From assembly GCA_037447655.1 (NCBI GenBank), contig JBBHKE010002191.1:1-64000 (forward strand): a stretch of 64,000 nucleotides of DNA, read 5' to 3'. Shown in pieces: positions 1 through 11,233 of this stretch. The stretch comes from Zygnema cylindricum (taxonomy: Eukaryota; Streptophyta; Zygnematophyceae; Zygnematales; Zygnemataceae). Under the pieces are notes generated by a model. That model was not told the DNA's origin and searched no databases. It worked only from the letters and a program-made list of their open reading frames with translations. The first letter of the stretch is position 1. Each line of letters starts with the position of its first letter. The position numbers and the translations under genes are program-made.

Positions 1-365
1 GTGGACCTTAACTTGTTTATGGGTAGACTGTTTTAGGTTTTTTCCATTTGTAGGTGGCCTAACCGTGGTACTGTTTTGTTCCGGTTTTTTGCTCTTGTAA
101 GTGTAGTTTTGTTTCGTTTCAGTTTTTAGGCGTAGCTTACTTTCTTATGACTCTCGTGGTGTCCAAATTTTTTTTCAGTTTTACCCTCTTTTGTACTCAA
201 ATGGTTTTACCATCTCAATTTTTGCAATAAATAACTTCATTTTATTCAGCCAAACCTACATTAGCGTAAAGGAAAAAATAGAGTTATTGATTTTATTTTA
301 GGTTAGAGGGTCAAAATTTGGGAGCACCGAATGAGTGTTGTTAACACTAATAACGATTCACGGTG
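1..365. mobile_element. CACCG-type TIR element, right end only
   Basis: The window opens inside this element. Its right terminus is visible as TAACGATTCACGGTG ending at 365, matching the inverted form of the family terminus CACCGYGAATCGYTATTAG. The usual TA after the terminus has decayed to TT. The interior is AT-rich with no coding frame. Confidence 0.6.
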
Positions 366-377
366 TTCTGTACTGTA

Positions 378-1000
378 CACTTTGCGTATTGGTGTTTTGT
401 TCTCCCGTTGTTTTTTGCCGTATATCCACAAAATCAAGTTAATAACATTGACTGCTATTTTTTTTACGCTACAACTCCAATCATAATTAGCGTAAATATA
501 TAACTAGAGAAAAAAAAATAAAAAAAAATTAGAGTTATTAATTCTAATTTGGGTAATCCAAAAAAAAAAAAATATAATTTCTAAAATAACTCTCATTCTG
601 GTTTTTTCCCGTAGTAATTATCCGCGGTGAATATCTTTACTGTAGATTAGGTACACGTACATAATCTGACAAAACGTACAATTTCACGTCATTATGACGT
701 TTGCACTACGCAGTTTCTGAAAACGTAATTACATGATAACGACATGTATTAAATCATTTTTGTATTTTTTTTAGTTATTAAATTACTATTTAGTTAATAA
801 AGTACAATCCTGCAAGCTCAAACGTCGTCCATACTCCATACTGTTTATAACGAACCTATATTAAAATTCCTTACGCTAATTAAATCGTACCTTAAATAGT
901 ATAAAGGATAATTAAGAATTATGTAATCTATTTAACGTGATAGAGTCGAATTTTAGGGCGACTGAATTAGCGTTCATAACTGTAGTTACCATTCGCGTTG
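378..1000. mobile_element. CACCG-type TIR element, degenerate
   Basis: The left terminus is weak (TA then CACTTTGCG at 378). The right terminus CATTCGCGTTG ends at 1000 and is followed by TA. The interior has ACTCTAATT-type repeats and GTAC motifs and shares stretches with the copies at 1008, 1583 and 2175. No protein is recognisable. Confidence 0.55.
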
Positions 1001-1007
1001 TACTGTA

Positions 1008-1570
1008 CACCGTGAATCGTTATTAGCGTATTGAACGCTAATTCGGTTCCTCAAAATTTTGTCCAAATTCTTAAATAACATAAATTATTATGTTTTTTAT
1101 TTTACGCATTTTAGAGGGTTTTCCGATTAACGTAAAAAACGAAAATACATTGCTATTTAAATAGTGTGGTGTAAGGTCAGTGGTAGACCGTACAAAAAAT
1201 GTATCTTTCTAACTGGAAAATTACAAAAAATGATTTAACATAACCGCCCACGCATGTGAATGTGCACTCTAAAAAAGGGATGATATCGGGTTGTCAAAAA
1301 TAATGTTCGCACATATTCGTCCGACAACCGCGTCGTCGTCCGTGTACACGTACGATTTGTGTACAATTTGTCAGATGTTGTACGAATACCTAAAATAGTG
1401 TAAGCATGTTTGCGACGGGTATTTAATTTTTTGAAAAAACCTAAATTAGTATTAGTAAAAAATTATAATGTATATATTTTTTTAAATTTTCCAAATTCCC
1501 AATTAGCATTAATAATTGTAAATATTCTTATACGCTAATTTAATTTGTATGCTAATAACGATTCACGGTG
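1008..1570. mobile_element. CACCG-type TIR element
   Basis: The left terminus CACCGTGAATCGTTATTAG starts at 1008 after TA, and the right terminus CGATTCACGGTG ends at 1570 before TA. Only CTG separates the two TAs at the junction with the previous element. Non-coding. Confidence 0.75.
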
Positions 1571-1582
1571 TATTGTACAATA

Positions 1583-2167
1583 CACCGCGAATGGTTATTA
1601 GCGTTGAGAAATTATTAGTGTTAAAATTAAATTAGGGTTATTAACACTAATTACGGTTTCTCCTTTTTTTTAATAAAAAGTTTAACTCTAATTGATCTAT
1701 AATTCTAATTTTGGTACGACGAATCTGCCATCAGGATCTTCACGGTAAAATAGGTCAAAATACAAAATTTCATAAACCATACACTGTTGCGTCTTTTGAC
1801 TCTAATTTTTTCATAACTCTAATTTGGGTGTTCGCGCGAATAATTATTACGCCACACATATTTGTACACTAAAATAGGTACGATCTCATCTTGTATTTAA
1901 TTTTGAGCGTAGTTTTACATACGATCGCGATTATTTTAATCCATTTTTTGTACTTTTTTACTGAATAAAGTACCATTTTGTATGGACTAACACGTCCGTA
2001 CACCACACTACTCAATAATATCATAAATTATAATTATGAATGCTAATTCACTGGAACCGTATTTAACCTAAATGAAAATTTAGTATTATTACTTCTATTT
2101 CGGGTTTTGGTATAAAAATTTGGGGGCGTCGATATAGAGGTCCTAACGCTAATAACGATTCACGTTG
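1583..2167. mobile_element. CACCG-type TIR element
   Basis: The left terminus CACCGCGAATGGTTATTAG starts at 1583 and the right terminus CGATTCACGTTG ends at 2167, each flanked by TA. The element sits end to end with its neighbours. Non-coding and AT-rich. Confidence 0.75.
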
Positions 2168-2174
2168 TACTGTA

Positions 2175-2668
2175 CACCGCAAATCGTAATTAAAGTAAAG
2201 AACAAATTAGAGTAAAAAAAGAGAAAAAAAAAATTAGAGTTATGAACTCTAATTTGTGTGATATAACATTTTTACAAAGGAATTTACTCTAATTTATTTA
2301 AGTATTATAATTTGACGCGCTGAATATCTCTACTGTAAATTAGGTATTCGTACAAAATCTAACAAAAACGTACAGTTTATCGTCACTTTGACGTTTGCAC
2401 TACGCGGATTTTTAAAATGCAGTTACGTGATAACGACCTATATTTAATCATTAATTGTACTTTTTTACTTAATAAAGTACAATTTTGCACGGTTAGACAC
2501 CGATCGTACGCCACACCATTTTAAACGACATTGTATTAGAGTTATTAACGCTCATTCAAAAAAATACCTTAAATAATAATTTATAATAGTGTACTCTATT
2601 TATAGTGACAAAGTCAAAATGTGGGGTGACAGAATTAGCGTATATTACTCTAATTACAATTCGCGGTG
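2175..2668. mobile_element. CACCG-type TIR element
   Basis: The left terminus CACCGCAAATCG starts at 2175 and the right terminus ATTCGCGGTG ends at 2668, both TA-flanked. The interior resembles the 500-bp element at 8175..8674, including a motif around GTCACTTTGACGTTTGCAC. Non-coding. Confidence 0.75.
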
Positions 2669-2675
2669 TACTTTA

Positions 2676-2886
2676 CACCGTCAATCTCTATTAGCGTTAA
2701 TAACGCAAAATCGGTGCTCCCTATTTTTTTCAAATTTTAAATAGAAATATCCATGCTATTTTAAAAGAGCTATAATTTATAATTAGAGTAAATGATTTAC
2801 CCTAAAGTTTTGAAATTCCCAATTAGCGTTAATAACACTAATTTTTATTTTACGCTATTTATTCATGCTAATAACGATTGGCGGTG
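2676..2886. mobile_element. CACCG-type short MITE (211 bp)
   Basis: Begins CACCGTCAATCTCTATTAG at 2676 and ends CGATTGGCGGTG at 2886, with TA on both sides. It is close in length to the 203-bp copy at 4330..4532 and shares the interior words AAATTCCCAATTAGCGTT and TTAGCGTTAATAA. Confidence 0.7.
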
Positions 2887-2888
2887 TA

Positions 2889-3156
2889 CTGTAATTCAAT
2901 GGGCATTTGAAATGATCCACGTCATTTGGACAGAACACACAATTACTAAACGTTAAAATAGTCCTCCAAATATTTGTTTTACTCTAATAGCAATTTTAGT
3001 ATTTGTGTAAAACTAAATTGTAAAACTAACAAGACACTATACAAAAGCAACGAAACGACATGCACGTCGTTCGATGAACCAAATACAGTCAATAAAGATT
3101 TCCATCGTCCAGTAAAGTACTGTAGAAGAACTACCACAACCCATTTTGGTGTACTG
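2889..3156. other. Spacer without a gene
   Basis: No coding region is recognised. A stretch around 3049..3085 (ACGAAACGACATGCACGTCG) recurs in diverged form near 4820..4856, so this is probably an older repeat. It ends in TTTTGGTGTA, a possible eroded element terminus. Confidence 0.4.
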
Positions 3157-3158
3157 TA

Positions 3159-4327
3159 CACCGCGAATCGTAATTAGAGTAAATAACGCAATTTAGTCGC
3201 TCGAAATTTCGACTCAATCACGTCAAATAGAGTAAATGATTCTATTTTTTTCACTATTCTGACTTAAGTAACGTTTAATTAGCGTACAAAATTATAATTT
3301 CGGTTCGTTTTAAATAGTGTGGAGTTAGGACGACATCCGACCGTTCAAAATTGTACTTTTGGTGTAAAAGGTACAAATAATGATTTAATAGAATTGCGCT
3401 TGCACGTGAAATCGCACTAAACAAATAATAAATCACATCGAAAAAATTCGTTCGTATAACTCTCGTCCATCGATAGCATCGTCGTCAGTGTGAACATTAT
3501 TAACCAACATTCAACGCGACAAATAGTACTTACGTCATAATGACGTCAAAACTATACGGACTGACAAATTTTGTACATAAACGTAATTTAGTGTTCATAC
3601 TTCAGCGCGGATAATTATCGCCGACATAACCCAATATAGAGTATTTAAATAAGTTAGAGTAAACTTCTTATGTGAAAATATTATACACATAAATTAGAGT
3701 TCATTTCTCTAATTTTTTTTTTTTTTGTTTTTTACTCTAATTTTTTCATTACTCTAATTCGGTCACCCTAAATTTCTACTCTATCATCTTAAATAGAGTA
3801 AATAATTCTAAATTTATCATTTTACTATTTAAGGTAAGGTTTAATTAGTGTAATTTTTTTTAATATAGGCTCGTTTTAAATAGTGTGGAGTACAAACAAC
3901 GTCCGACAATGCAAAATTGTACTTTTATGAGTAAAAAGGTACAAATAATGATTTAATAGAATCGCGCTCGCACATGAAATCACACTAAACAAAAAAATCA
4001 ATCACATTGAATAAAAGTCGTTCGCATAACTCTCGTCCGTCGTCAATGTGAACATTAACCTTCATTCAGCTCGACAAATACTACTAACGTCATAATGACG
4101 TCAAACTATACGGACTCGCAGATTGTGTACGTCTACATAATTTAGTGTTCATAATTATAGCGCGGATAATATAGCCGAAAGAACCCACTATAGAGTTCTT
4201 AATTAAATTAGAGTAAACTTCCTCTGTGAAAAAATTATATCACAAAAACTAGCGTTCATAACTCTAATTGTATTTTTTTTGTTTTTTAAATCTAATTTTT
4301 TCTTTACTCTAATTACGATTCGCGGTG
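3159..4327. mobile_element. CACCG-type element, head-to-tail dimer
   Basis: Termini are CACCGCGAATCGTAATTAG at 3159 and CGATTCGCGGTG ending at 4327, both with TA. The interior holds two successive copies of the same ~600-bp unit (about 3159..3730 and 3730..4327). Each has the words TTAAATAGTGTGGAGT, GTCATAATGACGTCAAACTA and AACCCA(A/C)TATAGAGT. The internal right and left termini are missing at the join, which lies in ACTCTAATT repeats near 3735..3760. A single-copy relative is 9239..9854 in the opposite orientation. Confidence 0.75.
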
Positions 4328-4329
4328 TA

Positions 4330-4532
4330 CACCGTGAATGGCTATTAGCGTCAGTGACTCTAATTGCGGTACCCCGTTTTTTTACCCAAATTATCAAATA
4401 GAATTAATAAAAACCCTTTAAAAAACAAAGTAAATGATTTCCTTCAAAACCCCCAAATTCCTAAATAGCGTTGATATCGCTATTTGTTTCATAACGCTAT
4501 CTATTTCTAATTGTTAATAGCGATTCACAGTG
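4330..4532. mobile_element. CACCG-type short MITE (203 bp)
   Basis: Starts CACCGTGAATGGCTATTAG directly after the TA that ends the previous element, so the two elements share one TA. Ends CGATTCACAGTG at 4532 followed by TA. Confidence 0.7.
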
Positions 4533-4534
4533 TA

Positions 4535-5012
4535 CTGTACTTCACTATCCATTAAAAACGACATGAATTGAATCTCCAATTGAAAATAAAATTCCACCTT
4601 TTACGCAGGTTTCCGTTCGCACTTTACTAACAAACTCAGTTGTTGTTCCCGCTCTTTTCTGTCCGCCTTTTGTTAAAACTTGGCATCCACCAATTTTTTT
4701 CTATCGCTACGCCGCACACAAAAGGAAAAATATGAAAAGACACACGCCAGCAAAAAGGTTGGTTCAAGAATAATGACTAAAAACGTCGTTCATATCCGTC
4801 GCACTGTCTTCATATCGACGAAACGACATGTACGACATTCGATCAAATAAACTGACCGAAGCCAACGAGAATATTCTCCACTTTGTAGGAAACATCGCAC
4901 GGTTGTGTTTCTAGTGTGCTCGTCGCCCGCCAAATCGTGTGTGGCACGCGCAAAGGCGTGGAAAGTCGAAACCCTAGTTGGGACGCTCCGGTAACAACCG
5001 TGTTCGATTGTA
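4535..5012. other. Spacer without a gene
   Basis: No gene or complete element is recognised. It contains a diverged copy (about 4820..4856) of a sequence also found near 3049..3085. Confidence 0.4.
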
Positions 5013-5015
5013 TTA

Positions 5016-5815
5016 GGGTGCGTCTCTGTGTGCTTAAGGGTGCGGCTCCATGGACTTGAAACTTAGAGAATTTACTTTTTTTTTAGCGCAAATACGGCGG
5101 ACCTGAATTTCGGGTGTCCCTATGTGTACCAAACGAAGTTGTCACTAAAGGGCGTGACGATTGTAAACGTCCACAATGCCCGTGATGACTGTCGACATGT
5201 ATAATATGTGATGATGCACGTTATTTTTTGCAAGTGCTTGTGTCGTCGCATGACTTTTCGTGACATTGTAGACGTACCGCCACTAGCCTATGTCGTTTCA
5301 CGGTTGAAGAAGATGCACTTTGCATTTACGTCTCTTGTCCGCTCGACGTGAAATGGCATCGGATCTTGAGACCTCTGGCAAAATAAAATCCGTACCAGGC
5401 GCAAATGGACAAAACCAAACAAACTGTGTAGTTTGATTTGTCGTACTTGGACGCAAACGCAAAAAACATAGCGGATCGTGCACTTTTCGTCGTCGCCTAA
5501 ATTCTTTTGAAATTTCTTGAAATTTTTTTACACGTGTGACTACGTGTTTCTATGTGTTTTTCGAAAATTATTTGTTTTAAAATATATCTTCCCTATATTT
5601 TAAAGAAAAGTTTGAATATGACGTTTTTTGGCGTGACCGTGGGTCGAAGAACACAAAACGACAACATGCAGTACATCTTAAATTCGATGATGACGCAAAA
5701 TGTACTTCTCATTTTTTCTATTTTTTTGTATGGTTGAAACTTACGCGGTACGGCTCTAAGTTTTACAAGAAAACGACAGAAAAAATCCCTTACTTAGGCA
5801 CATGGAGACGCACCC
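5016..5815. mobile_element. PIF/Harbinger-like TIR element (800 bp)
   Basis: The termini are inverted: GGGTGCGTCTCTGTGTGC at 5016 and GCACATGGAGACGCACCC ending at 5815. They are flanked by TTA on the left and TAA on the right. A three-base TWA target and termini starting GGG are typical of PIF/Harbinger and Tourist MITEs. A second inner terminus-like motif, GGGTGCGGCTCCATGG, lies at about 5040. No transposase is seen. Confidence 0.6.
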
Positions 5816-6535
5816 TAAGTAAGGGTTTTTTTTCTGTCGTTTTCCTGTAAAACTTAGAGTCGTACCACGTACGTTTCAACCGCACAAAAAATAGAAAAAA
5901 AAAGAAGTACATTTTGCGTCATCATCGAATTTAAAATGTAATGCATTTTGTCGTCTTGTGTTCTTCAACCCACAGCCACGCCAAAAAACACCATTTTCAA
6001 ACTTTTCTTTTAAATACAGAGCCCATTTGTTTTAAAACAAAGTATTTTTGAAAAACAAATAGGAACACGTATTCGCACGTGTATTCCTTTTTTCAAAAAC
6101 TTAAAACGAATTCAAGCGACGGCGGAAGGTACACTATTTGTTATGTTTTGTCCTTTTGCGTCCAACAAAGTACACAACTTGTTTTGTTTTGTCGCGTTTC
6201 GTTCATTACGGACTTTTCCATTCCATGCGTCTGAAAATTCGAATGCCATTTGACAAAATCTTGAGAAATCTTTGAGGGCGCCTCAGCAAGTCGCCCTCGC
6301 CGCCTCTCTCACGCAGCCTCGCATTCTCGCGACGTCCAAGGCAATTTTGTACAATTTGGTGCGTCATCGCTGATTGTACACTGTCGACAGCCGTCACGGG
6401 CATTTTCGACGTATACAAGCGTCACGCCCTTAAGTGACAACTTCGTTTGGTACAAAGGGACACCCGAAATCCGGGTCCGCCGGATCTGCGCTAAAAAACA
6501 AAAAGAAATCTCTAAGTTTGATGCATAGTTCAAAA
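5045..6535. repeat. 1.5-kb imperfect foldback (giant palindrome)
   Basis: The two halves are inverted copies of one ~740-bp unit. The closest arms are about 5500..5799 and 5814..6110, separated by GCACATGGAGACGCAC. They share, inverted, the words AAACGACAGAAAAAA, AAAACTTAGAGTCGTACC and TTTGCGTCATCATCGAATTT. The outer arms are 5045..5200 and 6380..6535, matching at AGCGCAAATACGGCGGACC and CAAACGAAGTTGTCAC. The middle parts match more weakly. The transcript would fold into a very long hairpin. Confidence 0.8.
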
Positions 6536-6539
6536 GTAG

Positions 6540-7246
6540 GTATTTTTACGGTAGGCCTTTGGGAGGCGCACAAAACTTTGCACAAAACTCGCGCAACTTA
6601 GGCATACTGTATGTGTGTGCGTCGTGCACACTCTTGTACGAACGTCCGAATCTGATGTAAGATCAAAGTACAGCGCACGCCGCCGGACGAAACATTTTAG
6701 CGAACTGACACGCAGTAGGATGACATTCCGGGGGAAAAGGCACCAACGGGGTTGGTCCGTAGGTTTTGGTAATTTTTTTGGCAGTGTGGTATTTGTTTTT
6801 CTTTTTTCGTCCCATACTGCCTGGTTGGTCAATTTGAGGCTTTATTTAGTGTGGCCCTCAAAATTGAAGACGCTAATATGACAGATTGTCCTTTCGTAAG
6901 TTGTGATATGGGCTTTTCACGTGATCTTTTTAAAATCGCCTACTTTGATCAGCGACCGTCCGATCGTCCAAATCTGACGGTTTAAATAAAAAGTCCCTCA
7001 AAACTCACAAAAATATATTTTTTTGTCCGATTTTTTTTCAAAATTTAGACACGTCGTTTAATTCTCTATTGATAGATGTGCAACTCAACCCTGTCCCTAT
7101 TTTATTTCATTTTGCGGCTAATACAATATGGGTCTTAAGGGCATATTGTATGTTTTGCGTACAATAGGCATATTGTATGGGCGTACGGTCACCTACTTTT
7201 GAACTATGGTTTGAAGTACATAGAGACTCACCCTTATAAAGTATGG
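6540..7246. other. Spacer without a gene
   Basis: No convincing coding region, RNA gene or complete element is seen. Short open frames on both strands around 6530..6880 overlap each other and match no family known to me. Confidence 0.4.
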
Positions 7247-7248
7247 TA

Positions 7249-7737
7249 CACCGTGAATCGCTATTAGCGTAATGAAATAGATAGCGTAATGAAACAATTA
7301 GCGTACTTTACGGTAAATTGTGTTTTTTCGGGTACACCATGATACTAATTTATCATGTACTCTAATTTGTAAACTGCTTTGTAAAAATTTTCAGCACATA
7401 ATATGTCCACACTAAAAAATGTATATGTACGAAACTGTTCAAATCGTACGCCGTCGCGTTTTTTTGACATCTGCGTATGCCGGAAAATATTTACGCAATT
7501 ATATATTATTATATTTTCTGTACTTTTAAATTTAGAAATGTACGGAATAGTACAGATATGACAGTCCGTACACCACACTATTTAAAAGGGGACTAAATTA
7601 CAGTTATGAACCGCATGGAGCGGGGTACCTCAAATAACGTGCAAAAACATTTAGCGTACTTTATTCTATTTGAGAATTTGCCCCAAGAAAAGGGGTACCC
7701 CAATTAGCGTCATGTACGCTAATAGCGATTCGCGGTG
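7249..7737. mobile_element. CACCG-type TIR element (489 bp)
   Basis: Left terminus CACCGTGAATCGCTATTAG at 7249 and right terminus CGATTCGCGGTG ending at 7737, with TA on both sides. The interior is the inverted counterpart of 62142..63110 without its insertion. A fragment of the same subfamily lies at 31821..32100. Open frames here translate repeat sequence. Confidence 0.8.
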
Positions 7738-7739
7738 TA

Positions 7740-8172
7740 CAGTATTGTAAATTACAGTACAGTACAGTGCGCATTTCAAATGACGGCGTGAGTGCGTTAT
7801 CAATGACGCTTTTGGAATATTACGTCATCAAGCCTGAGATTGTACAGTACGGTACTGTACAGTACTGCAGTCTCTGTACCTTCTGAGTTCTGACGAAGGA
7901 ATCTTCTGATTTTTCTAGAGACTTTCTCCAAGCTGACGCATCATAACAATCTTTTTTTTTGTCCTGGATGAAAATTCCAAAATGCACGCCACGGTCGCTA
8001 TTTCACGGATTCTAAGCACGTTAGAATGTTACCCTGCGCGGATCTTTCCGAAGGATCCGACACCATCTCAGCCGCAAATTTGGACAGGATAAAACGACAA
8101 ATATAAATTTGTCGCGCTGGAGAAGTTATTTCTCGATCTTCGAAGATACCAAATATAGCTACAAGGAATTAC
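7740..8172. other. Spacer, GTACAGTAC-rich, no gene
   Basis: It starts with clustered GTACAGTAC-type short repeats (7740..7775 and 7840..7870). No gene is recognised. Confidence 0.4.
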
Positions 8173-8174
8173 TA

Positions 8175-8674
8175 CACCGCGAATCGTAATTAGAATAAAT
8201 TACTCTAATTCGGTCACTCGAAATTTCGAGTCTATCACATCAAATAGAGTAAATGACTCTAATTTTTAATTATACTATTTAAGGTAAGGTTTAATTAGAG
8301 TTTTTGATTCTATTATATGTTCGTTTTAAATAGTGTGGAGTACGGACGACGTCCGACCGTGCAAAATTGTACTTTTATAAGTAAAAAAGTACAAATAATG
8401 ATTTAATACAAGCCATTATCATGAAACTGCGTTTTAACAAACCGCGTAGTGCAAACGTCATAGTGACGATAAACTGTACGTTTTGTCAGATTCTGTACGA
8501 ATACCTTTTTTACAGTAGAGGATATTAGCGTGCCAAATTAGAGTACACCGCATAAATTAGAGTAAATTCCTTTTTGAAACAGTTCTATCACATAAATTAG
8601 AAAAAATTACTCTAATTATTTTTTTCTCTTTTTTTACTCTAATTTTTTCACTACTCTAATTACGATGCGCGGTG
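8175..8674. mobile_element. CACCG-type TIR element (500 bp)
   Basis: Left terminus CACCGCGAATCGTAATTAG at 8175 and right terminus CGATGCGCGGTG ending at 8674, TA on both sides. It combines left-arm sequence shared with 63118..63934 and right-arm sequence shared with 2175..2668, so it may be a recombinant subfamily. Confidence 0.8.
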
Positions 8675-8676
8675 TA

Positions 8677-9236
8677 GCTTTTAAAACCTTTTGGGTACGG
8701 AAATTCGGGAGGGAGAGTAAACGCCTTGTAAGCATCGGAGCCGTCAGATCATGATGCATCTACGGTATAGATATTGTGAGATCTTTAAGAAAATCTTACG
8801 TTGACTCAGGAAATCGACTGTGCTTTGTCTGTATAGCGTCTGAGTGTCAGATCCAGATCTTGGAATGCCAGGGTGGCATTATATAGTCGGCAGAAAACCG
8901 CGCTAAGTACACAGCCACAATATTCGTACATTAATCGCTTCAAACTGTCAGACAATGCCCAAAAAAATCAAAATAAAAATCGGACGGAGTACCTTTGACA
9001 ACGCAGAATATTGGTAGAGTAGATTCTACAATGCATACCGTACAATCCTCCTATTGGTCGAAGAGCACAGTGGGAAAAGTGCATTTAAATTCAGCGTTAC
9101 TCGTCGTACGGAATTGCTAACGATGCAATCTGATACGATATTTTTTCAATAATTGAGAATCTCCGGTCACCAATATCTACGATTCGCAATATTGCGAGTT
9201 TTCGATACTTTGAACAACCTAAAATAGTAAGATTAC
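8677..9236. other. Spacer without a gene
   Basis: No coding region, RNA gene or element is recognised in this stretch. Confidence 0.4.
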
Positions 9237-9238
9237 TA

Positions 9239-9854
9239 CACTGCGAATCGTAATTAGAGTAATGAAAAAATTAGAGTAAAAAAACCAAAAAAAACAATTA
9301 GAGTAATTGACGCTAATTTATGTGATAGAGCTTTTTCAACTATGAAGTTTACTCTAATTTATTTAGCTATTCTATATTGGGTTATGTCGGTGATAATTAT
9401 GTGCGCGATAATTATGAACACTAAATTACGTAGACGTACAAAATGTGTCAGTCCGGTATAGAATTGACGTCATTATGACGCTAATAGTATTTGTCGCATT
9501 CAATGTCAGTTAATGTTCACACTGACGACGATGCTGTCGACGGACGAGAGTTATGCGAACGGCTTTTTTTCGATGTGATTGATTTTTTGTTTTGTGCGAT
9601 TTCACGTGCGAGCGTGACTCTATTAAATCATTATTTGTACCTTTTTACTTATAAAAGTACAAATTTGCACGGTCAGACGTCGTCCGTACTCCCACTATTT
9701 ACAAATAACCTATATTAGAATTTTTTACGCTAATTAAACCTCACCTAAATTAGAATAATGAAAAAATTAGAATCGATTACTCTATTTGATGTGATAGAGT
9801 CGAAATTTCGAGCGACCGAATTAGAGTAATTTACTCTAATTACGATTCGCGGTG
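9239..9854. mobile_element. CACCG-type TIR element (616 bp)
   Basis: Left terminus CACTGCGAATCGTAATTAG at 9239 and right terminus CGATTCGCGGTG ending at 9854, TA on both sides. It is the inverted counterpart of 63118..63934, which measures about 615 bp once its nested MITE is removed. Confidence 0.85.
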
Positions 9855-10155
9855 TAGTGTTGGGTATCGGGTAAATTCATATCGCGATAATACCGATATT
9901 CGATATATCGAATATCGATCGAGCAGATTCCTCGATATATCGTACCGGGACCAACATAAATTATCGCGGGGGGGGGGGGGGGTGGGGTTGAAAAAAAAAT
10001 TTGGGAAAAAAATAAAATTAAATTAATCAATGCCTCGATATATGATATTTCGCGATGATTTGATTTCGATATATAGAAGCGATATATCGATTATCTGGTA
10101 CCTGAAATTCGATATATATCGAATATCGGCAAAAGGTCCTCGATACCCAACACTA
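9855..10155. mobile_element. hAT-like MITE (about 300 bp)
   Basis: Termini TAGTGTTGGGTATCG at 9855 and CGATACCCAACACTA ending at 10155 are perfect inverted repeats, of a type common in hAT elements. The interior is rich in CGATATATCG palindromes and has a run of 15 G near 9968..9982. No 8-bp target duplication is visible, and the left edge coincides with the TA ending the previous element. Confidence 0.6.
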
Positions 10156-10584
10156 AAAATTACGCTACTATACTGTACCGTACTGTTATTTGTCTATTTG
10201 TCTTTCACTGAGCTACAGTACCTGCCAAACGAATTCATAAGGCATAATTATGTTTTGGCCTAGGTTTTAACACTTAAGGATATTTTATTATTTTGAGGGC
10301 GTTTACGGGTACCCTTTTCTTTTTAAGGTTTTTAAGGGTTTCCTAGGGTTTTTGTCGGGTTTCAGCTTTCAAGCGCAGTTTTTTTGCATTTCGACAACAA
10401 AAATTCGTCCTTATCTATCGTCCCAATCCGCTCTAAATACGAAGGGGTTCTATGAAACTTGAACTAAAATCCTAGTAAAAGAAAATGTGTACTCAAAATG
10501 TCGTCAGTTCTACTGAAACAGGTACGATTAAAACCGGGATGCCTGCCAGTTTCAAAAGCCGAAGCGGTTCCGATTCGATATGCC
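10156..10584. other. Spacer without a gene
   Basis: AT-rich, no gene recognised. Contains repeated TTTAAGGGTT/CCTAGGGTTT-like words at 10310..10360. Confidence 0.35.
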
Positions 10585-10804
10585 ACACATGTGTATCGCT
10601 ATGAGTGTTAATATTTTTTTCGCCACTTAAAACATTTTTTCTCCGTACACACTTGTCTAATTTTCGGTTATAGATCGCCAATCGGAAGCTGATAATCTTA
10701 CCTTTCCATCGCCACCGCTAGATCCACAATCTGACAAGTGTGTACAGAGAAAATATGTATTAAGTGGCAAAAAAAAACATGAACTCTAATATCGATTCGC
10801 GGTG
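10585..10804. mobile_element. 217-bp hairpin MITE, copy 1
   Basis: Right terminus CGATTCGCGGTG ends at 10804 before TA. The left terminus is eroded (about 10585, GTGTATCGCTATGAGTG). The element is almost a complete hairpin: GCCACTTAAAACAT and CTCCGTACACACTTG on the left match inverted copies on the right. Three further copies lie at 50183, 50491 and 51739. Confidence 0.75.
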
Positions 10805-10806
10805 TA

Positions 10807-11231
10807 CAGGTTATAGAGGTCGCAAACGCTCAACCGAAACCATGACCGACCGCGTACCGACCGCCCGCGCCGGATCCAAAACGCATTCGGTTGCCAAATT
10901 TTGAGGGCCGGGCGGTTGCGGTCCGTTGATTCACCAGAAAAAGAAAAATGGTTGGTTACGGTCGGTCAATAAAAAAACAAAAAAAAATGAAAATTTTGTA
11001 TTGTCCATACAATCCAACATTATTGTACTTTGTACTCTTTGGTATCGTGGAAGTACGTGACATCATAATTAGCGTCGCAAATCAGACATGGTAGTAACAC
11101 TATTTTTTTTTCGCAAATCTTAGGGAACGCGACAAAGCGTCCCAAATCTATCATGGTACTGTACTGTACTTTAGTAACACTTCATTTCGCAAAATTAGGG
11201 AACGCGACAAAGCGTTGCAAATTTGACACGG
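10807..11231. other. Spacer without a gene
   Basis: It begins with a GC-richer stretch of CGACCG/GGTCGG words (10810..10965) resembling, partly inverted, the duplicated unit at 11528..11791. These may be remnants of one element. Two words, GGGAACGCGACAAAGCGT, occur at 11123 and 11201. No gene. Confidence 0.35.
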
Positions 11232-11233
11232 TA

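Noticed and set aside
1-4532. CRISPR-like or satellite array in the chain of similar repeats
   Set aside because: Units differ in length and interior, and each has its own inverted termini and TA. They are separate DNA elements, and the genome is eukaryotic.
6530-6881. Overlapping frames of 88-100 residues on both strands
   Set aside because: Opposite-strand overlap, no domain, and position beside a foldback element make a real gene unlikely.
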